64,000 nt of DNA from an uncultured Blastocatellia bacterium (GCA_946480785.1 CAMLLD010000021.1:7230-71229); one strand, 5' to 3'. Positions 1 to 8,452 are shown, counted from the first letter of the stretch. Notes: a model not told the origin generated them from the sequence alone. Numbers and translations are program-made.

Positions 1-2
1 CT

Positions 3-2024
3 CGGCATGTTTGGTTGATTGTTGCCGGCGGTGGAGTCGGAGCCGCCGGTCGTTACCTGCAACTCTACATCCGCCACGCTCATAAACTCATTCTGCCCGA
101 CCCCACCGTAGATCTACTCAAGCTGCATCAGTTGTATGGCTACAACGCTCACGCGCTCGTGGGCATCTCGCCGGGAATTCGATCGTGGACCAGCACCGAA
201 GCGAAAGGCGCCGTTGCTTACAACGAGTTTGGGAAAGTATGGCTCGTGCCCGGCGATCCGCTCGCTACTCCTGAGAATCTCGCCCCAGTCACGAAAGGTT
301 TTCTGCGCGCGGCACGCGCAAAGGGTCGCGTGGTTGGTTTCATGCCCGCCACGGAACAGTTCGCAAAACAGAGCAGCGCGCTGGGATTGCGCGCAGTGAG
401 ACTTGGATCAGCGCCTTATTTCGATCTCGCAACGTGGGCGCCGCGCGGTGATCGCGCGAAGAAAGCGCGCGCCGGTGTGAATCAGGCACGACGTGCGGGT
501 CTGCGCGTCGTCGAAGTCGATGAAGTTGATGAACGACTCGTTCGCGAGACAGCTTGTTTGTGCAAGAGTTGGTTGACCACGCGTCGCAGCGCGATCAAGT
601 TTTCTTGGTTGTTCTCGATCGATCTCTTCCAACACAAAGAACGAAAGAAGTATTTCACGGCGCGAGATCCAAACGGCAAGCTGGTGGGATTTCTGGCGGC
701 GAGCCCGATTCCCGCGCGTGACGGCTGGTATCTCGAAGACGTGTTGCGCGCGAAAGTCGCGCCCAACGGCACTACGGATCTTTTGGTGGTCGAAGTGTTG
801 GAGTTGTTGCGACGCGATGGCGCGAAACTCGCGACGCTCGGCACCGCGCCCATGGCGATGGAGGGCCGTGTCGATCCGGAAGTACGCGTGAATTCGGTGC
901 TTTCGAAAATGACCCGACTCATCGCCACTTGTTTCTCCGTGTTCTACAACTTCGGCGGCGTGCGACGCTTCAAGACGAAGTTTGCGCCGAGTTGGTGGGA
1001 GAGCGAGTACTTTCTCGTCTCGCGAGAGTTGAGCGCGCCGCCGCGCGTGCTCAGGGCTTTCGTACACGCGATCGTGCCTGCCGGACCAACGACTCTGGTC
1101 GCCCGGCAACTCGATCGCGCGTGGCAACGAATGACGACGGCGAGTGCCGCGGCCAAAGCGCCTGTTCCCGCCGGCGGCAAGTCTGAAGCTAAAGACATGC
1201 AGTCTGTAGTCGTTAACGGCGTGGCGTTGAACTACGTCAGCGCGGGCTCCGGCCGGCCGGTGGTTTTGATTCACGGCAACCCGGGATCGCATCACGATTA
1301 CACGCTTTCACTGTTTGAAAAACTCGCTGAGTCGTATCACGTGTTCGCTTTCGATCGTCCCGGTCACGGACACAGCGAGCGACCCGCGCCGCTGGAAACA
1401 ACGGTTGAAGTTCAGGCGGCGATGCTTCGTGACGCATTGCGCAAACTTTCGATCGAAAAGCCGGTTATCGTCGGACATTCATGGGGCGGATCGGTTGCAC
1501 TCGCTGCGGCGGTCGCTTACGGCGCGGAGCTTTCGGGAGCTGTCCTGCTCGCGCCGGCGGCGTATCCGAGCGTGGGCGTTGAATGGTGGTCGCTGCTGCC
1601 GCACGTTCCCATACTTGGACCATTGGCTGTGAAGGCGTTCGCGCCGCTCATCGGCCGCCGAGTGGTGAAGAGCAATTTGAAAGACGCTTATCATCCGCAG
1701 GATCTGCACGAGGAATACGCCGAGCGCGTTGCCGAACTGTGGACGCGTGCGGATCGCATCAGCGCGTGGGCGGGCGACGAGCGAACTTTACGTGCGAGTT
1801 TGGCAATGCTGAGTCAATACTATTCCGAGATTGAGTTGCCGGTGGTGATTGTTACCGGCGACGCGGATCGCGTAGTCGATCCGAAGCAACACGCTTATCC
1901 GCTGCACAAAGCGATTCCTCATGCGGAACTTATCGTTTTACCCAAGACCGGACATCAACTTCCGCAAACCCAACCTGACGCCGTCCTCGCGGCCATCGAT
2001 CAGGTGTGGGAACTAAGCAACTAG
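3..2024 (+). CDS. DUF2156 (aminoacyl-phosphatidylglycerol synthase-like) domain fused to alpha/beta hydrolase, 5' partial
   Basis: The frame is open to the window edge, so the N-terminus is probably missing; the first possible start is a TTG at 15, and numbering uses it. Residues about 30-375 resemble the C-terminal catalytic domain of MprF-type lysyl/alanyl-phosphatidylglycerol synthases (DUF2156, two GNAT-like halves, including VWLVPGDPLATPENL). Residues about 395-669 form a complete alpha/beta hydrolase: HGNPG oxyanion region, nucleophile Ser489 in GHSWGG, an Asp in VTGDADRVVDP and a His in KTGHQLP. MprF enzymes transfer amino acids to membrane lipids, and hydrolases such as the alanyl-PG hydrolase next to mprF in Pseudomonas remove them. 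One chain could therefore do both, but this is inference. No transmembrane region is visible in the part present. Confidence 0.75.
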   Translation, partial: RHVWLIVAGGGVGAAGRYLQLYIRHAHKLILPDPTVDLLKLHQLYGYNAHALVGISPGIRSWTSTEAKGAVAYNEFGKVWLVPGDPLATPENLAPVTKGFLRAARAKGRVVGFMPATEQFAKQSSALGLRAVRLGSAPYFDLATWAPRGDRAKKARAGVNQARRAGLRVVEVDEVDERLVRETACLCKSWLTTRRSAIKFSWLFSIDLFQHKERKKYFTARDPNGKLVGFLAASPIPARDGWYLEDVLRAKVAPNGTTDLLVVEVLELLRRDGAKLATLGTAPMAMEGRVDPEVRVNSVLSKMTRLIATCFSVFYNFGGVRRFKTKFAPSWWESEYFLVSRELSAPPRVLRAFVHAIVPAGPTTLVARQLDRAWQRMTTASAAAKAPVPAGGKSEAKDMQSVVVNGVALNYVSAGSGRPVVLIHGNPGSHHDYTLSLFEKLAESYHVFAFDRPGHGHSERPAPLETTVEVQAAMLRDALRKLSIEKPVIVGHSWGGSVALAAAVAYGAELSGAVLLAPAAYPSVGVEWWSLLPHVPILGPLAVKAFAPLIGRRVVKSNLKDAYHPQDLHEEYAERVAELWTRADRISAWAGDERTLRASLAMLSQYYSEIELPVVIVTGDADRVVDPKQHAYPLHKAIPHAELIVLPKTGHQLPQTQPDAVLAAIDQVWELSN

Positions 2025-2053
2025 AATTGAATTAGAAGAACAAGGGGAGAAGT

Positions 2054-2653
2054 ATGAAATTGTTTTTGGTAGTCGTGCTTGTTTGTGCCGGGCTTTTACT
2101 CTTGCCGAACGTGCGCAACAAAATATACGGGCGATTGTTTGCGGCGCAGCAGACAGGCGGACAGTCGGGTTGCTCTGACGGTTGGTACATCACCGGCTAC
2201 TACGTTCCGCGTGAAGACGAACTGCCCGGTCCAACGGAACAGATCGAGGTTGAGCGTCTCGGCGCCATGAGCTTCAGCCAGGAGTTTCTTGAAGAGATAC
2301 GGACGGAGGGTTGGGGCATCACGCGTTTCGGCTGGGCCCTCGGCTCTTATGGCGGCGCGTGGCATCGTTCCGACCGTGGCGCGCTCGATGCTTCAGGCAA
2401 AACACTCGTTATCGGCGCGATCGCGATCGATCGTTCCGTGATTCCATCCGGCGCTCAGGTGCAGATCTCGACGCTGCCTACTCCCTGGGGAGCGAAGACT
2501 TTTCAAGCGACGGACATTGGCAATGGGATCACGGGTCAGCACATCGACGTGTTCACCGGCACAGGCAAGGACGCGGAACAGGAGACGTTTCGCATCACGT
2601 CGGAGAACAATCGCGTGTGCGTAACGAACAACGCGCCGCGCGCCGCGGATTAG
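2054..2653 (+). CDS. Secreted 3D-domain (MltA C-terminal/RlpA-like fold) protein
   Basis: A 199-residue protein with an N-terminal hydrophobic signal or anchor (residues 1-20). The C-terminal region carries the 3D domain, named for its three aspartates, seen as ATDIGNGITGQHIDVFTG near residues 155-172. This double-psi beta-barrel domain occurs at the C-terminus of MltA and in peptidoglycan-active proteins such as YabE/Rpf-type enzymes. A role in cell-wall cleavage or binding outside the inner membrane is likely, but substrate and activity cannot be read from the sequence. The ATG follows a purine-rich GGGGAGAAGT binding site. The gene follows the fusion gene by 29 bases on the same strand and ends before a GC-rich hairpin at 2665-2692. 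Confidence 0.75.
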   Translation: MKLFLVVVLVCAGLLLLPNVRNKIYGRLFAAQQTGGQSGCSDGWYITGYYVPREDELPGPTEQIEVERLGAMSFSQEFLEEIRTEGWGITRFGWALGSYGGAWHRSDRGALDASGKTLVIGAIAIDRSVIPSGAQVQISTLPTPWGAKTFQATDIGNGITGQHIDVFTGTGKDAEQETFRITSENNRVCVTNNAPRAAD

Positions 2654-2664
2654 TTGCCAGAGAG

Positions 2665-2692
2665 AGGCCGCCAGAATTGCCTCCGGCGGCCT
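2665..2692. terminator. GC-rich hairpin, possible terminator of the 3D-domain gene
   Basis: AGGCCGCC at 2665-2672 pairs with GGCGGCCT at 2685-2692 around a 12-base loop. It lies 11 bases after the stop codon of the upstream plus-strand gene and 32 bases before the end of the convergent propeller gene. No strong T-run follows, so termination is only likely. The same core GGCGGCCTT recurs in the hairpin at 3655-3684. Confidence 0.45.
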
Positions 2693-2724
2693 TCACAGTG
2701 CTGGCTCCCAGTTCCATACATCGA

Positions 2725-3531
2725 TTAGAAGTCAGCGACAGTCAGCGCCGGTGCAAAGCTGGAGATCCCATTCACCCTTGCTGGCGGGGCCCACTCTTTG
2801 CCGTCAGCCGAGGAACTCATATTCAGGTTCCCGTTGGCATCTATCCACGCGAGAAAAAGAAAACTGCTCGAAGCAGTCAGGGCCGGACCACTGTTCGCGG
2901 TCTGACCGATGCTGACCTGGTTCTGAAAATTCTCGCCGTCAGCGGAGGACATCACATTCAGGTTCCCCGTGTCATCGGTATAGGAGAGGTAGAGGAGCCC
3001 CTGGTAAAAAGTTAGCGCGGGTTCCTGTTTGGAGGTTGGCTTGAGTTGGTTCGCCGACCCGTCTCCGATCGCGATTCCGGCTAGTGTACTCAGACTTCCA
3101 CTCGCCCCGTTCAAGGCGATGACTTGAACCTGAAATGGGCCAGCCGCTGAAGCCGGCGCCAAGTCCGAGGTTTGATTCAACGTGAACTGGTTGTTCCAGC
3201 TCTTGCCGTCGGAGGAAAAGATCAGATTGAGTTTTCCATCTGTTCCGGTCCAGACGAGGGAAAGCGAATTGCTGGAGGCAATCAGCGCAGGGGCGTTGTT
3301 GGAGTGTTGACCTAATGTGACCTGGTTCGTCCAGCTTGTGCCGTTGGTCGATGAAATCACATTGAGTTGGCCGTCTGTTCCGGTCCACGCGAGGTAGAGG
3401 GAGTTGTTGTAAAAAGCCAGCGCCGGTCCATGGCTGGAACTCTGATTCAGAGTTACCGGTGAGCCTGTGAGACCAGGTTGAACGTTGAGTTTCTTATTTC
3501 CATCCGTCCAGGCAATGTACGTGGTTGTCAT
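2725..3531 (-). CDS. Six-bladed beta-propeller repeat protein with 45-residue blades
   Basis: A 268-residue protein with no signal peptide. It contains five consecutive repeats of exactly 45 residues, each starting with Pro-Ala and carrying a core like LYLAWTGTDGQLNV followed by SSxDGxSWxNQ. The first 35 residues begin mid-repeat and the last eight (PALTVADF) supply the missing start of a sixth, the velcro closure typical of circular propellers. Sialidase-like BNR repeats and PLL- or AAL-type lectin propellers have this kind of blade, so sugar binding is possible. I cannot identify a specific family or an active site. The third blade is the most divergent. The binding site AAGGAGAGAC precedes the ATG. 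Its base composition looks less GC-rich than neighbouring genes, which may indicate transfer. Confidence 0.7.
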   Translation of the reverse strand: MTTTYIAWTDGNKKLNVQPGLTGSPVTLNQSSSHGPALAFYNNSLYLAWTGTDGQLNVISSTNGTSWTNQVTLGQHSNNAPALIASSNSLSLVWTGTDGKLNLIFSSDGKSWNNQFTLNQTSDLAPASAAGPFQVQVIALNGASGSLSTLAGIAIGDGSANQLKPTSKQEPALTFYQGLLYLSYTDDTGNLNVMSSADGENFQNQVSIGQTANSGPALTASSSFLFLAWIDANGNLNMSSSADGKEWAPPARVNGISSFAPALTVADF

Positions 3532-3654
3532 AGTGTCTCTCCTTCGATAGAGTCGAGAAACGTCACTGTTTGTTAACGTGCAAGGACATTCCCGTACTCA
3601 TTAACGCGAGAACCGGTTGTCTAAACCACCACGCAAAACACGTCATAAAAACTT

Positions 3655-3684
3655 AAGGCCGCCGGAGTTGATTCCAGCGGCCTT
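3655..3684 (-). terminator. Rho-independent terminator of tRNA-Asn
   Basis: On the minus strand AAGGCCGC pairs with GCGGCCTT, and the hairpin is followed by AAGTTTTT. It starts about 13 bases past the CCA end of the tRNA gene, so it most likely ends that transcript. The stem is also symmetric on the plus strand. Confidence 0.6.
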
Positions 3685-3696
3685 TCTTCAAAGTCG

Positions 3697-3771
<75 letters not shown>

Positions 3772-3785
3772 ATAAGAAGGCGACT

Positions 3786-3815
3786 TTTATAACAAATGAG
3801 GTTTCTGAGCGTCAA
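3786..3815 (-). promoter_or_regulatory. Sigma-70 type promoter of tRNA-Asn
   Basis: On the minus strand TTGACG (3815-3810) is followed after 18 bases by TATAAA (3791-3786). This is close to the -35/-10 consensus and sits 14 bases upstream of the mature tRNA 5' end. Confidence 0.7.
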
Positions 3816-3859
3816 CCGCGCGCCAACTAAACACTAACCGCGCGCTAACCAAACACTAA
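3816..3859. repeat. Imperfect 22-bp tandem duplication
   Basis: Two adjacent 22-base units, 3816-3837 and 3838-3859, each run from CCGCGCGC to AAACACTAA and differ at two positions. They lie in the divergent space between the tRNA-Asn promoter and the esterase gene. No function is evident. Confidence 0.6.
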
Positions 3860-3971
3860 CAACCGTACGCACCCGCACCCAAACTTGCGCTCGGGCCCGA
3901 TCTGCGACAATATCTCCAGCCCTTATTTACCCAACGTCAGAAGAGTCCGATTCAACGTCAGAAAGGTCCCC

Positions 3972-4706
3972 ATGCAACGACGCACCACATCCTGGTACAG
4001 CCACAACCTGAACATGGAAATGCCGCTCGTCTCCTACGGTCACGCCGGACCGCCGCTGCTCATGTTTCCTACTGCGGCTGCTGATTATCTCGAGTATGAA
4101 AGGTTCTATCTCGTCGACGCCATCAAGCCATTGATTGAGTCGGGCAAGCTGCGCGCGTATTCAATCAATAGCGTCAATCGTTACAGTTTGCTCAACGAAA
4201 AAATGCCGTCGCATCTCAAGGCGGAACTGCTCACGCGTTACGATCGCTATATCACCGACGAGGTGTTGCCGCTGATACGCAACGATATCGGCGAAGGTGA
4301 GAATCGGCCGTTGACGACCGGCGCGAGTTTGGGTGCGTTTCTCGCAGCGAACGAATACTTCAAACATCCCGATCTGTTTCGTGGGGTGATTGCGATGAGC
4401 GGAAGTTACGACGTGCGCGCTTACTTGAAGGACTATTACGACGATAACGTTTACTTCAACAACCCGGTTGATTACCTCTCAAACCTCAACGACGATCATT
4501 ACCTGCCGTTGCTGCGCAAAGCCGATGCGATCGTGATCATGTCGGGGCAGGGAAACTATGAGGCGCCTGAGCGCAGCCGCACGCTTTCAGACATTCTTAA
4601 CGCGAAGGATATTCCGCACGTGCTCGACTTGTGGGGACACGACGTCGATCACGACTGGCCGTGGTGGCGAAAGATGCTGCCGTACGCGTTGGGAAAACTC
4701 CTGTAG
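3972..4706 (+). CDS. Esterase-family alpha/beta hydrolase
   Basis: This 244-residue protein belongs to the esterase D-like family of serine hydrolases, which includes uncharacterised bacterial esterases. The nucleophile is Ser119 in TTGASLGA, and the C-terminal WGHDVDHDWPWW supplies the catalytic histidine, a pattern typical of this family. There is no signal peptide, so it should act in the cytoplasm; the substrate is unknown. An in-frame TTG at 3885 would extend the protein by 29 residues of poor quality. The ATG at 3972, preceded by AGAAAGG, is preferred because the conserved WYSHNLNMEMPLVSYG start of the family follows it directly. The gene ends in a 16-bp hairpin shared with the convergent PBP gene. 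Confidence 0.8.
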   Translation: MQRRTTSWYSHNLNMEMPLVSYGHAGPPLLMFPTAAADYLEYERFYLVDAIKPLIESGKLRAYSINSVNRYSLLNEKMPSHLKAELLTRYDRYITDEVLPLIRNDIGEGENRPLTTGASLGAFLAANEYFKHPDLFRGVIAMSGSYDVRAYLKDYYDDNVYFNNPVDYLSNLNDDHYLPLLRKADAIVIMSGQGNYEAPERSRTLSDILNAKDIPHVLDLWGHDVDHDWPWWRKMLPYALGKLL

Positions 4707-4714
4707 ACAAGATT

Positions 4715-4756
4715 ACAGGACTAACAAGATTACAAAAGACATCTTGTTAGTCCTGT
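4715..4756. terminator. 16-bp perfect hairpin between convergent genes
   Basis: The arms ACAGGACTAACAAGAT (4715-4730) and its exact complement (4741-4756) enclose a 10-base loop. The hairpin sits nine bases after the esterase stop and 18 bases before the PBP gene end, so it can stop transcripts from both sides. It carries GATTACA-type words, as do the hairpins at 47031, 55414 and 60513. Confidence 0.6.
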
Positions 4757-4774
4757 TCATCCTGTCAAAGTTCT

Positions 4775-7321
4775 CTACGGCTCGCCTTCGCCCTTCTTGC
4801 CCTTCTTCTTCGCCGGCTCGGCTTCGCGTGGACGCGTTGCCGGTGGCGGCGGCGCTTCGACTTTCGGCGCTGTTACTTCTGTCTTCGGCGCTGGTCCCGC
4901 AGGTCGATCGTCAGCCTTCGGCGGTGGCGGCAAGGTCATCTGCTCGAGTTTTGGTTCGGTTGTTCCCGCAGCAGGCGGCAACGCGTCTTCGTCGTCGCTC
5001 TTCGCCGCTGCCGCCGCAAACTCGGCGCGTTCAGCAGCGAGCTCGCGTTGACGCTGACGGAAGAGCTCGCGCATGTCTTCCGGCATCTCCGGCGCCTTCG
5101 GAAAATCTTCTTTCTCTTTGTCCTTCAGAAACGTCTTCATGAAGTCGATGAACATCGGCAACGCGCCGTGCGCGCCGGTCATATCTTCACCAAGCGGTTT
5201 CTTCTTGCCCGGATAACCCATCCACACGCCGGTGACGTAAGTGGGCGTGTAGCCGATGAACCAAACGTCGGTGTGATCGTTAACCGTGCCGGTCTTACCG
5301 GCGAGTGGGACACCAAGCACCTGCGCGGCGCTTGCGGTTCCACCCTGGACCACACCACGCATCATCGACACCATCGTCAACGCCACGTACTCGTTCATTA
5401 CTTTGTACGTCGTTCTTTCCCACTCTTCGAGCGTGGCGCCGTCGCGATCGAGCACTTTGCGAATCATGTGCGGCTCGACGCGAATGCCTTTGTTCGGAAA
5501 GGCAGAATAGGCCGACACCATCTGGTCCAACGGCACTTCGGTCGCGCCAAGCGCTGACGGAAGATAAGGCGACATCGGCACTTTGATCCCGAAACGTCGC
5601 ACCATCTGCGCGCCCGTCTGAATACCGACAGTTTGCAGCAAGTGCACCGCCGGGATGTTCATCGATTTCGCAAGCGCGGTTTTCAGCGGCATGTCGCCGC
5701 AGCTTGTTGAGCCGTCGTAGTTGTGCGGTTGCCAGTCGCCGATGCTGATCGGCGCGCCGCTAACGGTCGTGTCAGGAGTCATGCCCCATTCAACTGCAGC
5801 CGTGTAGATGAACGGCTTAAAGCAGGAACCCGTCTGGCGATAAGCCTGAATCGCGTTGTTGAACTTATTCGTGTAGAAGTCGTAACCGCCGACCATCGTG
5901 ACGACCTCGCCGTTCTTCGCGTTGAGCGTCATCATCGCGCCCTGCACAGAAGGAATCTGTGACAATTCCACTTTCAAACGGCGATCCTTCTCGTCGACTT
6001 CCTTGACCTCAAACTCCGCGAGATGCCCAGGTTTGAATTCGTCTTTGGGTTGGCGTTTGCCCCAACCCATGTCGGCTGCGGTGACGGTCGCGGTGAAGTT
6101 GCCGAAGCGTGCGGTCGCTTCGTTGCGCGCGCGATCGACTTTCATGATCAGGCCCATCAAGTGGCGGCCTTCTTCGTAGTCGTTGCCGTACCAGTCAGGA
6201 TGCTTGTAGCTGTTGAGCTCGTTTGTGTTCGCCGGACCGTCGCCGTTGTTCACGGACGTGGGAATCATCGTGTAGTTCGAACGCCAACCGGTATGCGAAC
6301 GATCGTAGTTGCGCAATCCGCCGCGAAGCACTTCGTACGCGCGCTTCTGCGCGTCGACGTTGATTGAGGTGTAGACGGCCAGACCACCTTGCGCGACGCG
6401 GGTCGTGTATTTGTCTTCGAGTTCCTGGCGAATGAACTCGACGGGATAATCAAACGGCGACGACTTGTGTTGTGATTGATAATAAGCAGTGTCAGCGAGT
6501 TGGATCGGTTTGGCTTTGGCGTCGTCGGCTTCGGCTTGCGTGACAAAACCGTTCTTGGCCATCAAGTCGAGCACGAGATCGCGGCGCTCTTTCGCTTTCG
6601 CCGGATTTGCGGTCGGCGAGTAATCACTCGGCGCTTTCGGCACGCCAGCGAGCGTTGCTGCTTCGCCCAACGTCAGATCCTTTGCTTGTTTACCGAAGTA
6701 TGTTTCGGCGCCGGCTTCCATGCCGTACGCGTTCGCGCCCAGAAACATGTGGTTCACGTAAAGTTCCATGATCTGGTTTTTGGTGTAGTAGCGTTCGATC
6801 TGGAGCGCGAGGATCCATTCGTTGATTTTGCGCGTGTAGGTTTGTTCTTTGGAGAGAAACAGGTTTTTAGTGAGCTGCTGAGTGAGTGTCGATCCGCCTT
6901 CGATTCTGTCGGTCGTCAGGTTCTTCCACGCCGCGCCCATGATGCGAATGGGATCGATGCCGATGTGATCGTAGAAACGAACGTCTTCGACCGCGAGAAT
7001 CGCATTTCTAAGGACCGGCGGGATCTCTTCGTATTTCAGCGGAATTCTTTTTTCGAGCGCAAACTCGCCGATCACTGTTTGGCCGTCGTCGGCGTAAACG
7101 CGCGTGACGACGCTCGGGCGATAGGTTGCAAGTGCAGCGACTTCGTTCGCGGCGCGTGAATAGTTGAGTTCGTAAGCCGCGACGATGCCGGTCAGTCCGC
7201 CGGCCGCGAGGGCCAGCAGGAGCACAGCTGGCAGCCAGAGCCGCGATAAAAGATGCCGGCGTTCCGCCGGTGGAGCGTTGATAATTGCCGTGGGCGAATA
7301 TTTAGAACGGTTTATAGCCAT
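4775..7321 (-). CDS. Class A penicillin-binding protein (PBP1A family), glycosyltransferase/transpeptidase
   Basis: A bifunctional murein synthase of about 848 residues. After a short cytoplasmic tail comes one transmembrane helix (about 29-50). The GT51 glycosyltransferase domain has its catalytic Glu112 in AILAVEDVRFYDH, then GGSTLTQQLTKNL. The transpeptidase domain carries all three motifs: Ser499-x-x-Lys502 (SCFK), Ser553-Met-Asn and Lys676-Thr-Gly. It polymerises lipid II and cross-links the peptides at the inner membrane. The C-terminus is a long Pro/Ala/Lys-rich tail of unknown role. An upstream TTG at 7345 is possible; the ATG at 7321 is preferred because it immediately precedes the basic cytoplasmic tail. 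It is divergent from the tmRNA gene. Confidence 0.93.
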   Translation of the reverse strand: MAINRSKYSPTAIINAPPAERRHLLSRLWLPAVLLLALAAGGLTGIVAAYELNYSRAANEVAALATYRPSVVTRVYADDGQTVIGEFALEKRIPLKYEEIPPVLRNAILAVEDVRFYDHIGIDPIRIMGAAWKNLTTDRIEGGSTLTQQLTKNLFLSKEQTYTRKINEWILALQIERYYTKNQIMELYVNHMFLGANAYGMEAGAETYFGKQAKDLTLGEAATLAGVPKAPSDYSPTANPAKAKERRDLVLDLMAKNGFVTQAEADDAKAKPIQLADTAYYQSQHKSSPFDYPVEFIRQELEDKYTTRVAQGGLAVYTSINVDAQKRAYEVLRGGLRNYDRSHTGWRSNYTMIPTSVNNGDGPANTNELNSYKHPDWYGNDYEEGRHLMGLIMKVDRARNEATARFGNFTATVTAADMGWGKRQPKDEFKPGHLAEFEVKEVDEKDRRLKVELSQIPSVQGAMMTLNAKNGEVVTMVGGYDFYTNKFNNAIQAYRQTGSCFKPFIYTAAVEWGMTPDTTVSGAPISIGDWQPHNYDGSTSCGDMPLKTALAKSMNIPAVHLLQTVGIQTGAQMVRRFGIKVPMSPYLPSALGATEVPLDQMVSAYSAFPNKGIRVEPHMIRKVLDRDGATLEEWERTTYKVMNEYVALTMVSMMRGVVQGGTASAAQVLGVPLAGKTGTVNDHTDVWFIGYTPTYVTGVWMGYPGKKKPLGEDMTGAHGALPMFIDFMKTFLKDKEKEDFPKAPEMPEDMRELFRQRQRELAAERAEFAAAAAKSDDEDALPPAAGTTEPKLEQMTLPPPPKADDRPAGPAPKTEVTAPKVEAPPPPATRPREAEPAKKKGKKGEGEP

Positions 7322-7442
7322 AGTTAAGATTATCCCCCGGTACAAATTGCCTTGATTAGGAAGAGTAGGACAACGTGGGTAGCCACAGGACGGGAAATTA
7401 TAGCGTGTAAGCGGTGGATTTCTGGAATCGGGACGCAGCCTT

Positions 7443-7448
7443 TATAAT
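7443..7448 (+). promoter_or_regulatory. -10 element of the tmRNA promoter
   Basis: A perfect TATAAT stands 16 bases upstream of the mature tmRNA 5' end. The -35 region (around 7419-7424, TTCTGG) is poor. Transcription would start near 7455 and leave a short leader for removal by RNase P. Confidence 0.55.
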
Positions 7449-7464
7449 GGCGGAGCTTCGCAAT

Positions 7465-7852
7465 GGGGGCGACAGGCTTCGACAGGAACCTGAACGATCG
7501 TCGCGATGCATGCCGGGCTCCCTTATGCAGCTCGTTAAAACGCGTAGGGAAACACAACTGCCAATAACAATGAATTGGCTCTCGCTGCCTAATTAGCACC
7601 GAGCGTCTCGCCGCAAGTTGCTCATGCGCGCGGAAGGAGATGTCACTTAAATGAGCTGGCCCGCTGCTTCGGTCCGTGGCAGTGGGCGAGACCCAAGCCG
7701 GACTAGCTCGTGTCGAGGTCTTGTCGCTTCACTGACTCGACATTGAGCGAATTTTTGTCAGGCGTGCCTGACGAGAAAGAGAAGCGACTAAGCATGTAGA
7801 GTCCTTCGGCGTTGGTTTTTGGATCCGAGTTCAATTCTCGGCGCCTCCACCA
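7465..7852 (+). ncRNA. ssrA: tmRNA (transfer-messenger RNA), one-piece
   Basis: This 388-nt RNA rescues ribosomes stalled on messages without stop codons, together with SmpB. The 5' end GGGGGCGACAGGCTTCGACA and the 3' end GTTCAATTCTCGG…CGCCTCCACCA form the tRNA-like domain; GGGGGCG pairs with CGCCTCC, and CCA is encoded. The tag reading frame follows TAG at 7545-7547 and encodes GNTTANNNELALAA before TAA at 7590-7592, ending in the LAA degradation signal recognised by ClpXP-type proteases. The layout is standard and continuous, not permuted. Lon, another protease acting on tagged proteins, is encoded at 21891. Confidence 0.96.
7548..7592 (+). CDS. tmRNA-encoded proteolysis tag (14 codons plus stop)
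   Basis: The resume codon GGA begins the peptide GNTTANNNELALAA, closed by TAA with a nearby second in-frame-like TAG. This is not an independent gene; it is read only after trans-translation. The Ala-Leu-Ala-Ala end matches the tag consensus of other bacteria. The resume codon is inferred from alignment to the usual tag length and start residue. Confidence 0.8.
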   Translation, partial: GNTTANNNELALAA

Positions 7853-7897
7853 TATTAGAAATGCGGGAGCCCTCACTGCCTTAGCCTAGAGATAGCT

Positions 7898-8440
7898 ATG
7901 ACCATTACAACTCACTTAATGACCGCGGAAGAATTGATCAATCTGAAGGACCGGTCACATCGTTACGAACTTATAAAAGGAGAACTCCTCACAATGTCTC
8001 CACCGGGAGAAGAACACGGTATAGTGACTATTAACCTCTCGACACTTCTTCACAACTACGTCAAGGCAAACAACCTAGGGGTTATGTATGCTGCGGATAC
8101 CGGTTTCAAGCTCGAAAGTGATCCCGATACAGTGCTTGCTCCTGACATAGCTTTTATCGCGCGTGACCGAGCTGGTACTCGCGTTCCTGGATTTCGCCCG
8201 GGCCCGCCAGATCTTGCGGTTGAAGTGATATCGCCGGGCGACACTAAACCGGAAGTAGATCGTAAGACGGCACTCTGGCTGGAACTCGGCGCCAAATCTG
8301 TTTGGAATGTAAATCCCAAAAGACGAACGGTAGAAGTGAACCGTGCCGACGGTCGGAAAGAGCTTTTTCACGAAGCGGACGAACTCGTCGACGACACCGT
8401 TCCTGGTTTTCGAGTGAAAGTTTCAGAGATCTTCGCATAG
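7898..8440 (+). CDS. Uma2-family (DUF820) putative restriction-type endonuclease
   Basis: A 180-residue PD-(D/E)XK-fold protein of the Uma2 family, very common in cyanobacteria and Acidobacteriota. Visible family landmarks are YELIKGELLTMSPPG near residues 23-37, APDIAFIARDR with the metal-binding Asp83, and PDLAVEVISPGDT with Glu109. The W136-N-V-N-P stretch, from AKSVWNVNPKRRTVEV, also fits. The family is predicted to cut DNA, but its biological role is not established; some members lie near toxin or mobile genes. Here it starts 45 bases after tmRNA, a frequent insertion landmark, although no flanking repeat of the tmRNA 3' end is visible. It precedes murI by 12 bases. Confidence 0.85.
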   Translation: MTITTHLMTAEELINLKDRSHRYELIKGELLTMSPPGEEHGIVTINLSTLLHNYVKANNLGVMYAADTGFKLESDPDTVLAPDIAFIARDRAGTRVPGFRPGPPDLAVEVISPGDTKPEVDRKTALWLELGAKSVWNVNPKRRTVEVNRADGRKELFHEADELVDDTVPGFRVKVSEIFA

Positions 8441-8452
8441 ACCGCGTTCACG

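Noticed and set aside
408..1295. A 295-codon frame on the minus strand
   Set aside because: It is antisense to the DUF2156/hydrolase fusion, with Arg-rich low-complexity translation typical of shadow frames.
3816..3859. A CRISPR array
   Set aside because: Only two adjacent imperfect 22-mers with no spacers; no cas genes in the window.
3885..3971. A TTG extension of the esterase
   Set aside because: The extra residues look random and the ATG at 3972 has a binding site and the conserved family start.
7414..7596. A 60-codon frame on the plus strand
   Set aside because: It overlaps the 5' domain of the tmRNA and is explained by that RNA.
7853..8440. A genomic island inserted at tmRNA
   Set aside because: No integrase, no direct repeat of the tmRNA 3' end, and only one small nuclease gene before ordinary housekeeping genes.
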